Shown here one piece after another: positions 55,910 through 64,000 of a DNA stretch of 64,000 nucleotides. Where the stretch lies: positions 91,984 through 155,983 of the forward strand of contig NZ_FQUJ01000007.1 in the NCBI RefSeq assembly GCF_900128925.1. Direction: 5' to 3'. How positions within the stretch are numbered: the stretch's first letter is position 1; the number at the start of each line of letters is the position of its first letter. The DNA comes from Modicisalibacter ilicicola DSM 19980. Lineage in GTDB: Bacteria; Pseudomonadota; Gammaproteobacteria; Pseudomonadales; Halomonadaceae. The position numbers were made by a program, and so were the translations under genes. The notes under the pieces were generated by a model. The model was not told the DNA's origin. It ran no database searches and saw nothing but the letters and a program-made list of their open reading frames with translations.

Positions 55910-57109
55910 ATGAGCAAAGTTCTGATTATTGGCGCCGGCGGCGTCGGTGGTGTCGTGACTCACAAGTGCGCGCAGCACCCCGAGGTGTTCAGCGAGATCT
56001 GCCTGGCCAGTCGCAACGAAGCGAAGTGCAAGGCGATTGCAGGCCAACTGGACCGTCCCATCCAGACGGCACAGGTCGATGCCGACGACATCGAGGCGCT
56101 GGTGGCACTGATCGAATCGTTCAAGCCGGATGTGCTGATCCACGTGGCCCTGCCCTATCAGGACCTGGCCATCATGGAAGCCTGCCTGCGCACCGGTGTG
56201 CCCTACCTGGACACCGCCAACTACGAGCACCCGGACGAGGCCAAGTTCGAGTACAAGGAGCAGTGGGCCTTTCAGGAGCGCTATGCCCACGCAGGCAACA
56301 TGGCGACCCTGGGCTGCGGCTTCGATCCCGGCATGACCAACATCTACTGCGCCTACGGCCAGAAGAACCTGTTCGACGAGATCCACCGCATCGACATCCT
56401 GGACGCCAACGGCGGCGACCACGGCTACCCGTTTGCCACCAACTTCAACCCGGAGATCAACATTCGCGAGATCACCGCGAATGGCCGCTACTGGGAGAAG
56501 GGCGAGTGGAAGGAGACCGCCCCCCTGGCCGAGAAGCGCAAGTTCGACTTCGACGGCATCGGCGAGAAGGACCTCTACCTGCTCTACCACGAGGAGCTCG
56601 AATCTCTCAGCCAGAACATCAAGGGACTGGAGCGCATCCGCTTCTGGATGACCTTCTCCGAGAAGTACATCACCCACTTGAAGGTGCTGGAAAACGTCGG
56701 CATGACCCGCATCGAGCCGATCGAGGTCGAGGGCTGCAAGATCTCTCCGCTGCAGTTTCTCAAGTCGGTACTGCCCGATCCGGCGTCGCTCGGCCCGCGC
56801 ACCAAGGGAAAGACCAATATCGGCGTGATCCTCGACGGCATCAAGGACGGCAAGCGGCGCAAGGTGCACATCTATAACATCTGCGACCACGAGGCGAGCT
56901 ACCGGGAGGTCAAGTCCCAGGCGATCTCCTACACCACCGGCGTGCCCGCCGTGACCGGCGCCATGCTGATGCTCGAGGGCATCTGGAAGGGGGAAGGCGT
57001 ATTCAACGTCGAGCAGCTCGACCCCGACCCGTTCATGGCACGCATCGGCGACATGGGCCTGCCGTGGCAGATGGTCGAGCTCGACCCCGACTCCGACCCG
57101 CTGGCCTGA
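55910..57109 (+). CDS. carboxynorspermidine/carboxyspermidine dehydrogenase (saccharopine dehydrogenase family)
   Basis: 399 residues with an N-terminal Rossmann motif (LIIGAGGVGGVVTHKCAQ) and the saccharopine-dehydrogenase-like catalytic region (GCGFDPGMTNIYCAY, TNFNPEINIREIT). It reductively condenses aspartate beta-semialdehyde with putrescine or diaminopropane using NADPH. The next gene, NspC decarboxylase, defines the pathway. The start is the ATG at 55910; an upstream extension to 55844 is not supported. The 265-bp gap to polB must hold divergent promoters. Confidence 0.92.
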   Translation: MSKVLIIGAGGVGGVVTHKCAQHPEVFSEICLASRNEAKCKAIAGQLDRPIQTAQVDADDIEALVALIESFKPDVLIHVALPYQDLAIMEACLRTGVPYLDTANYEHPDEAKFEYKEQWAFQERYAHAGNMATLGCGFDPGMTNIYCAYGQKNLFDEIHRIDILDANGGDHGYPFATNFNPEINIREITANGRYWEKGEWKETAPLAEKRKFDFDGIGEKDLYLLYHEELESLSQNIKGLERIRFWMTFSEKYITHLKVLENVGMTRIEPIEVEGCKISPLQFLKSVLPDPASLGPRTKGKTNIGVILDGIKDGKRRKVHIYNICDHEASYREVKSQAISYTTGVPAVTGAMLMLEGIWKGEGVFNVEQLDPDPFMARIGDMGLPWQMVELDPDSDPLA

Positions 57110-57115
57110 TCTACG

Positions 57116-58288
<1,173 letters not shown>

Positions 58289-58412
58289 GTCGACAGGAAG
58301 GCGAGCCATAAACCCGCCCCCGGATGCAGCCCGCCGCCAGGCGGGCTACAATCGTCCTTTCGTCCTTGCCGACGTCCATTCTTCGTTCCCGTTTTCAGTC
58401 ACTAGAGCCATC

Positions 58413-60455
58413 ATGCCGACTACCGCCAACGCCCAGCGCAAGATCCTGGTCACCAGCGCCCTGCCCTACGCCAACGGCTCGATCCACCTGGGCCACCTGC
58501 TGGAGTACATCCAGACCGACATCTGGGTGCGCTTCCAGAAGAGTCGCGGCCACGAGTGCTATTATGTCTGCGCCGACGACGCCCACGGCACCGCCATCAT
58601 GCTGCGCGCCGAGCAGGAAGGCATCACCTCGGAGCAGCTGATCGCGCGGGTCTCGAAGGAGCATCAGGCGGATTTCGCGCGCTTCGGGGTGGCCTTCGAC
58701 AACTATCATTCCACCCATTCGGAAGAGAACCGTCTTCACAGCGAGCGCATCTATACCGCGCTGCGCGACGCCGGGCACATCGCGACCCGGGACATCGAGC
58801 AGATGTACGACCCGGTGAAGGGGCTGTTCCTGGCCGATCGCTTCATCAAGGGCACCTGCCCCAAGTGCAGGACGCCGGATCAGTACGGCGACAACTGCGA
58901 GGCGTGCGGTACCACCTACACCCCGGCGGAGCTGATCGATCCGGTCTCGGCGATCTCCGGCGCCACGCCGGAAGTGCGCAGCTCCACCCACTACTTCTTC
59001 AAGCTCCCGGATTTCGAGGAGTTCCTGAAAGGCTGGGTTCACCCCGGCCATGTGCAGCCGCAGATCGCCAACAAGCTGCAGGAGTGGTTCGAGTCCGGCC
59101 TGAACGAGTGGGATATCTCCCGGGATGCCCCCTACTTCGGCTTCGAGATCCCCGACGCGCCGGGCAAGTACTTCTATGTGTGGCTGGACGCGCCGATCGG
59201 CTATCTCGCCAGCTTCCAGAACCTGTGCGATCGCGAGGGCATCGACTTCGACAGCTACTGGCAGCGGGACTCCGAGGCCGAGGTCTACCACTTCATCGGC
59301 AAGGACATCGTCTACTTCCATGCGCTGTTCTGGCCGGCGATGCTCGAAGGCGCCGGACTGCGCACGCCCACCGCCGTCAATTGCCACGGCTTCGTCACCG
59401 TCAACGGCGCGAAGATGTCCAAGTCGCGGGGCACCTTCATCAAGGCCGAGACCTACGCGGAGTACCTGAATCCGGAGTACCTGCGCTACTACTTCGCCGC
59501 CAAGCTGACCTCGCGGGTCGACGACCTGGACCTCAACCTCGAGGACTTCGCCTACCGGGTGAACTCGGACCTGGTCGGCAAGGTGGTCAACATCGCCAGC
59601 CGCTGTGCCGGCTTCGTCAAGAAGCTCGGCGATGGCAGGCTCTCCGCGCAGTGCGCCGAGCCGGACCTGGTGGAGCGCTTCATCGCCGCCGGCGACACCA
59701 TCGCCGCGGATTACGAAGCCCGCGAGTTCGGTCGCGCGATGCGCAAGATCATGGAACTGGCCGACGAGGCCAACGCCTACATCGCCGACAAGGAGCCCTG
59801 GGTGCTGGCCAAGCAGTCAGGCGGCGAGCAGGAGGTGCTGGACATCTGCTCGGTGGGCATCAACCTGTTCCGCCAGTTGATGGTCTATCTCGCCCCGGTG
59901 GTGCCCAAGATGGCCAAGGACACCCGGGCATTCCTCAACCTCGAATCCCTCGACTGGCAGAGCCGGGAAAGCGTGCTGAGGGATCACGCCATCAACAAGT
60001 TCAAGCCGCTGATGACCCGCATCGAGCGCGACAAGATCGATGCGATGATCGAGGCCTCCAAGGAAGACTTGGCGGAGGAGAAGAAATTGAAAGAGACACC
60101 CAAGGGCCCCTTGACCGACAACCCCATCGCTCCGGAGATCGGCTTCGAGGACTTCGCCAAGGTCGACCTGCGCATCGTGCGCATCGCCAAGGCCGAGTAC
60201 GTCGAGGGCGCCGACAAGCTGCTCAAGCTGACCCTGGACCTGGGCGGCGAGACACGCACGGTCTTCTCGGGCATTCGCTCGGCCTATGCCCCGGAAGCGC
60301 TGGAAGGCCACCTGACGGTGATGGTCGCCAACCTCGCGCCGCGCAAGATGCGCTTCGGCATCTCGGAAGGCATGGTGCTGGCTGCCGGCGACGGTGACGG
60401 CATCTACCTGCTGGAACCGCACGCGGGCGCCGAGCCGGGCAACCGCGTGACCTGA
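58413..60455 (+). CDS. metG: methionyl-tRNA synthetase
   Basis: 680 residues, class I synthetase. The HIGH-type motif SIHLGHLL lies near 23-30, the zinc knuckle [18 protein letters not shown] near 149-166, KMSKS at 334-338, and a C-terminal EMAP-like tRNA-binding domain (about 575-680; [19 protein letters not shown]). Both the connective zinc domain and the dimerising C-terminal domain are present. Two GC-rich stem-loops lie just past its stop (about 60478-60530) but lack T-tails. Confidence 0.97.
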   Translation: MPTTANAQRKILVTSALPYANGSIHLGHLLEYIQTDIWVRFQKSRGHECYYVCADDAHGTAIMLRAEQEGITSEQLIARVSKEHQADFARFGVAFDNYHSTHSEENRLHSERIYTALRDAGHIATRDIEQMYDPVKGLFLADRFIKGTCPKCRTPDQYGDNCEACGTTYTPAELIDPVSAISGATPEVRSSTHYFFKLPDFEEFLKGWVHPGHVQPQIANKLQEWFESGLNEWDISRDAPYFGFEIPDAPGKYFYVWLDAPIGYLASFQNLCDREGIDFDSYWQRDSEAEVYHFIGKDIVYFHALFWPAMLEGAGLRTPTAVNCHGFVTVNGAKMSKSRGTFIKAETYAEYLNPEYLRYYFAAKLTSRVDDLDLNLEDFAYRVNSDLVGKVVNIASRCAGFVKKLGDGRLSAQCAEPDLVERFIAAGDTIAADYEAREFGRAMRKIMELADEANAYIADKEPWVLAKQSGGEQEVLDICSVGINLFRQLMVYLAPVVPKMAKDTRAFLNLESLDWQSRESVLRDHAINKFKPLMTRIERDKIDAMIEASKEDLAEEKKLKETPKGPLTDNPIAPEIGFEDFAKVDLRIVRIAKAEYVEGADKLLKLTLDLGGETRTVFSGIRSAYAPEALEGHLTVMVANLAPRKMRFGISEGMVLAAGDGDGIYLLEPHAGAEPGNRVT

Positions 60456-60566
60456 GACTTTCGGCATCACTGCCTCGCACGTCGGTCGAGCCGGCGTGCA
60501 CCACTCGGGCACCGTGGTCGATGCCCGGGTGCCACCTTGCCCTGCGCTGAACTCGTGAGGACTCAT

Positions 60567-60593
60567 TAAACTTAAGCGCTGCCTCGCCGATAA
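60567..60593 (+). promoter_or_regulatory. flagellar sigma-28 (FliA) promoter of the first diguanylate cyclase gene
   Basis: TAAACTTA, an exact 11-nt spacer, then a perfect GCCGATAA -10 element. It matches the FliA consensus at TAAA and TT of the -35 and at all eight -10 bases, and lies 60 bp upstream of the ATG. Confidence 0.88.
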
Positions 60594-60653
60594 CAACAAG
60601 CATCGAGCGGAGACTGGGTCCGCCAAACCACCTTCACCGCGACGGCACTGTTC

Positions 60654-62243
60654 ATGTCCCGAGTCCTGGCATCGCTACGTTATCGCTTCCTCCTGGCCTT
60701 GAGTGTCGTGCTGCTACTGGCGTTGGCCGCGCTGGGGTTCATCGCCCAGCAGCTGATCCTCCCCGCCCTGCTGGCCGAGGAGGATGAATACGCCGCCGCG
60801 GAAATCGACCGAGCGCTTCTTGCCATCGACAACGAACTCGACCATCTGTATCTGCTCAACAGGGACTGGGGTGTCTGGGACGACACCCATGCCTTCATGC
60901 AAGAAGAAGCGCCCCAGTATCAAGCCTCCAACCTGGCGCAAGGCGCTGTTTTCGACGAGGCCAATCTGCGCCTGATGATCTTTCTCGATGCCGATGCGGC
61001 GCCACACCTGATCGCCGGCATCGACCCTGCCAATGGCGCCTACACCGCCTGCCCCGCGCCCACCGGGGAGTGTGCCTGGACGGTCCCCATGGTGGCCTCG
61101 CTGCAGAAACGCATTCACGACGGTGTGGAACCAGGCAGAGCGGCCTGGCTACAGGCCTCTCCCGAACTCGGGTTGATGAGCGTCTCGCCCATCCTCGAGA
61201 GTGATGGCAGCGGGCCTTCCCTGGGCTGGCTGTCGATGATCCGCGAGATGGATGCCGCCTGGCTGTCGAAGCTCAAGCGGAACACGGGGCTGAACCTGTC
61301 TCTCACCGCGCCCCGGGATGGACCGGTTCCGCTGGGCGCCAGCATCCGCCGTGACGACTCCCGGACGATGACCGCCGTTCGGGAAATCCAGGCCTCGCCG
61401 GCCGGCTCTCGCATCAGGCTGCAGATCACGCTTCCTCGCCAAGGCTTCAAGAGCAGCCTGGACACCCTGCTCTTCGCGCTCTACTGGACCATCGGCCTAT
61501 TGGTCGTCGTCGTCATCGTGGTGCTGATACTGCTGGAGCGCATGATCCTCGCCCCGCTGCGTCACTTCGCGGCCTTTGCCCAGGATATCGACACGCTGGC
61601 CAGAAACGACATGCCACCCGGCTTGAGGGCGCGGCACGACGAGATCGGCAAGCTCGCCCGCAAGTTTCAGCACCTTCTCGAACATCAACGGCAACGTACC
61701 TCCTCCCTGGTGGAACTCTCCCAGCACGATCCTCTTACCGGGCTGGCCAATCGGCGCCTGTTCGACGAGCGGATAGACCATGCGCTGGAGGCCGCTCGGT
61801 CAGACCGGCGCCATGTCGCGCTTTTGATGATCGATATCGACCACTTCAAGGCCTACAACGATCATTACGGGCACCCGGCCGGGGACGCCTGCCTGAAGGT
61901 CGTCGCCGAAACCATGCGCAAGCATTTCAACCAGTCCGGGCAGCTGGTCGCCCGCACCGGTGGCGAGGAGTTCACGATCATCCTGCCCGGGACGACACCG
62001 GCCGAGAGCACCGCCCGGGCAGACGAACTGCGCATGGCCATCGAGTCCCTGGCCCTCCCCCATGCCGGCTCGCCACACGCATCGTTACTGACGGTCAGCA
62101 TCGGTGTCGCGACGGCTTCGCCCCAGGAGCGCTGCAGTGCCGCTCAACTGATCCAGGCAGCCGACGACGCGCTCTACGAAGCGAAGCAGGCCGGGCGCAA
62201 CTGCACCCGGCTGATGGCTCGACAGGTGACTGCAACGGCCTGA
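60654..62243 (+). CDS. CHASE4-HAMP-GGDEF diguanylate cyclase
   Basis: 529 residues. TM1 lies near 12-34. The periplasmic region (about 40-275) is of CHASE4 type, with the NRDWGVWDDTHAF motif. TM2 lies near 276-300, then HAMP and a GGDEF domain with active-site GGEEF at 436-440 and the usual LSQHDPLTGLANRR entry. No RxxD inhibitory site is present five residues before GGEEF, so product inhibition may be absent. A sigma-28 promoter precedes it, which suggests expression with late flagellar genes. It is followed by a paralogue. Confidence 0.91.
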   Translation: MSRVLASLRYRFLLALSVVLLLALAALGFIAQQLILPALLAEEDEYAAAEIDRALLAIDNELDHLYLLNRDWGVWDDTHAFMQEEAPQYQASNLAQGAVFDEANLRLMIFLDADAAPHLIAGIDPANGAYTACPAPTGECAWTVPMVASLQKRIHDGVEPGRAAWLQASPELGLMSVSPILESDGSGPSLGWLSMIREMDAAWLSKLKRNTGLNLSLTAPRDGPVPLGASIRRDDSRTMTAVREIQASPAGSRIRLQITLPRQGFKSSLDTLLFALYWTIGLLVVVVIVVLILLERMILAPLRHFAAFAQDIDTLARNDMPPGLRARHDEIGKLARKFQHLLEHQRQRTSSLVELSQHDPLTGLANRRLFDERIDHALEAARSDRRHVALLMIDIDHFKAYNDHYGHPAGDACLKVVAETMRKHFNQSGQLVARTGGEEFTIILPGTTPAESTARADELRMAIESLALPHAGSPHASLLTVSIGVATASPQERCSAAQLIQAADDALYEAKQAGRNCTRLMARQVTATA

Positions 62244-62482
62244 GCCCGCGAATCTCGTGACGAGGTGGATCATGCCCGGCCTTGCCAGGCCGCATTTCCA
62301 CCGAGTTTTCATTTTTCTCGATACGGTGATGCACGGCCTGGGCGTTATCCTGAACAAACAAGGAACGGTGTCGCCGAACGACGACCCGCCGTCGAGGCCA
62401 TCGAATCGGCTTCGACGGCGGATCAGGCGTATCGCAACAACACAAGGCACAGGGAGCGGCAAGGTATGCTGGTCGTCGAATC

Positions 62483-64000
62483 ATGGCGTTGATTTTCGAT
62501 TCCCTGCGGTATCGCTTCTTCCTTGCCATGAGCGTCCTGCTGCTAGTGGCCGTGACATCGTTGGTCCTGATCGCCCATCACCTGGCGATTCCTGCCCTGC
62601 TCGCCGAGGAGGAAGTCTACGCCACGGCAGAACTCGATCGCGCAATGCGGGCCATCGGCAACGAGCTGGGGCACCTGAGCCTGCTCAACAAGGACTGGGC
62701 CATCTGGGATGACAGCTACGCCTTCCTCACGGGTGAGGCAGGAGACTACCTGGAATCCAACGTCGCGGACGGGCTGGTCTTCGAGGATGCCGACCTGAGC
62801 CTGCTGGTCTTTCTCGAAACCGACGGCTCCCCCCACTGGATCGCCGGCATCGACCCCGCGAACCAACGCTATACCTCTTGTCCAGGCCCCACCGAGGCCT
62901 GTACCTGGACGGCGCCTGTCCTCGAATCACTGCAAGGCCGTATCGCGAATGGCCTGAGCGACGAGACCCGGCTCTGGCTGCACGCCCACCCGCAACCGGG
63001 ATTGGTCAGTGTCTGGCCAATCGTCAGGAGCAACGGTGCGGGGCCGGCCGTGGGCTGGCTGCTGATGATGCGCCCCATGGATACCGCCTGGCTGGGGAGA
63101 GTGAGGGAGGGGTTCGGTCTGGCCCTGGCCGTCGAGGCCATCGCGAGCGATGCGCCCGCGCCTCGACAGGAGATCGCACGCGAGGGGTCGCAGACCCTGA
63201 TTGCCCTGCGTCGTGTCCCCGCAGCGCCCCCGGGTCACGCGTTGGAACTTCGCGTCGAGCTGCCCCGGCACGCTTTCAGAGCGAGGCTCGACGATCTGCG
63301 CCTGACCCTCTACTGGGTCGTGGGACTTGTGGTCCTCGTCGTGGTGCTGGTCCTGCTGGAAAGAATGATTCTTTCCCCCCTGCGCCAGCTTGCGACCTTC
63401 ACGCAACACGTGCAGCAGAGAGGCGACATCGATCCGCCACGATCGCTGCTCCAGCGCCGCGACGAGATCGGCGTGCTGGCACGCAAGTTCCAGCAGCTTC
63501 TCGAACGCCAGCGCTGCCAGACCTCGTCGCTGATCGAGCTGTCCCAGCACGATGCATTGACCGGCCTCGGCAACCGGCGCCTGTTCGACCATCGACTCGA
63601 GGAAGCCATTGATATTGCCAATCTCAGCGGCCGATCCGTGGTCCGGCTCATGGTCGATATCGACCACTTCAAGGCCTACAACGACCGCTACGGGCACCCG
63701 GCAGGCGACAAGTGCCTGAAAACCGTCGCCGCCGCCATGGGCCAACACTTTTCCCTTCCCCAGCAGCTGGTCGCCCGCACCGGCGGCGAAGAATTCATGA
63801 TCATCCTTCCCGACACATCCCTCGAGGCCGGCAGCCGGCAGGCGGAAACCCTGCGCCGGGCCATCGAGGCCCTGGCCCTGCCCCACGCGGCCTCCACGGC
63901 GAGCTCGGTGATCACGATCAGCATCGGGGTCGCCCGGTATTTTCCCGGCCAGGCACGCGATATCGAAGGATTGACCCGTGCCGTCGACGATGCCCTGTAT
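62483..64000 (+). CDS. second CHASE4-HAMP-GGDEF diguanylate cyclase, 3' end outside the window
   Basis: The frame is open from the ATG at 62483 to the last base (506 codons), with the stop beyond the window. It is a clear paralogue of the preceding gene throughout: DSLRYRFFLAMSVLLL start, NKDWAIWDDSYAF CHASE4 motif, second membrane helix near 274-298, HAMP, LSQHDALTGLGNRR and GGEEF at 434-438. It also lacks the RxxD inhibitory site. The 239-bp gap before it has no good sigma-28 match, so regulation may differ from its neighbour. Confidence 0.9.
   Translation, partial: MALIFDSLRYRFFLAMSVLLLVAVTSLVLIAHHLAIPALLAEEEVYATAELDRAMRAIGNELGHLSLLNKDWAIWDDSYAFLTGEAGDYLESNVADGLVFEDADLSLLVFLETDGSPHWIAGIDPANQRYTSCPGPTEACTWTAPVLESLQGRIANGLSDETRLWLHAHPQPGLVSVWPIVRSNGAGPAVGWLLMMRPMDTAWLGRVREGFGLALAVEAIASDAPAPRQEIAREGSQTLIALRRVPAAPPGHALELRVELPRHAFRARLDDLRLTLYWVVGLVVLVVVLVLLERMILSPLRQLATFTQHVQQRGDIDPPRSLLQRRDEIGVLARKFQQLLERQRCQTSSLIELSQHDALTGLGNRRLFDHRLEEAIDIANLSGRSVVRLMVDIDHFKAYNDRYGHPAGDKCLKTVAAAMGQHFSLPQQLVARTGGEEFMIILPDTSLEAGSRQAETLRRAIEALALPHAASTASSVITISIGVARYFPGQARDIEGLTRAVDDALY

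Noticed and set aside
62360-62400. A second sigma-28 promoter before the downstream diguanylate cyclase
   Set aside because: The closest candidate (CAAACAAG ... GCCGAACG) has a 10-base spacer and several mismatches in both elements.

Overview
The window is ordinary GC-rich gammaproteobacterial chromosome. Gene content and order suggest the Halomonadaceae (Halomonas or a close relative): hda next to perM and divergent from purMN, dcd beside apbC, an NspC-type polyamine pathway, and a metal-ligand-free M24 hydrolase of the ectoine-hydrolase type. This placement is inferred from gene families; no rRNA is present to confirm it. I see no insertion sequence, prophage, integron or CRISPR array.

Layout. 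1-1108: the 3' end of an RNase J-type nuclease gene and a short H-NS-like gene, separated by a bidirectional terminator. 1290-8515: one minus-strand molybdenum-cofactor block (moaA, moaE, a moaC-moaD fusion, moeA, mobB, mobA) behind a tungstate-type ABC importer (tupABC), with repeated 4-nt stop/start overlaps. 8766-12862: a sigma-54-type response regulator, its histidine kinase and a PuuR-like XRE-cupin regulator. 13013-18946: nucleobase salvage and uptake (uraA, upp, ung, gpt, apt, AzgA-type permease), then riboflavin synthase. 19381-22552: the methionine importer metNIQ followed by the free methionine-R-sulfoxide reductase gene. 22639-22808: two tandem tRNA-Val(GAC) genes. 22922-27087: glycerol catabolism (glpK, glpR, glpD) with visible GlpR operators. 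27211-38310: a membrane-anchored EEP hydrolase, fumC, a lipoprotein, yjbQ, hda, perM, purMN, a GDSL autotransporter, dcd and apbC.

38415-58288: an approximately 20-kb accessory-looking block between apbC and metG, two genes that are direct divergent neighbours in many gammaproteobacteria. It holds the M24 hydrolase, a large repeat-flanked coiled-coil membrane protein, corA, a GGDEF-EAL protein, yihY, a coupled TerB / Tat-exported aldo-keto reductase / DUF6064 unit, a 24-codon membrane peptide gene, a PLD-family protein, a chemoreceptor with a flagellar sigma-28 promoter, parvulin, a small lipoprotein, a rhomboid protease, a Nudix hydrolase, DNA polymerase II, and the carboxynorspermidine (alternative spermidine) pathway. 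58413-64000: metG and two tandem paralogous CHASE4-HAMP-GGDEF diguanylate cyclases. The first has a near-consensus sigma-28 promoter; the second runs off the window.

Working together: the mo/tup block supplies oxyanion and cofactor to molybdo- or tungsto-enzymes that must be encoded elsewhere. metNIQ with msrC couples methionine uptake to repair of oxidised free methionine. The two sigma-28 promoters tie a chemoreceptor and a diguanylate cyclase to late flagellar gene expression. The least explained items are the coiled-coil repeat protein, the TerB/AKR/DUF6064 unit, the short AT-hook H-NS-like protein, the MoaC-MoaD fusion and the 24-residue peptide.
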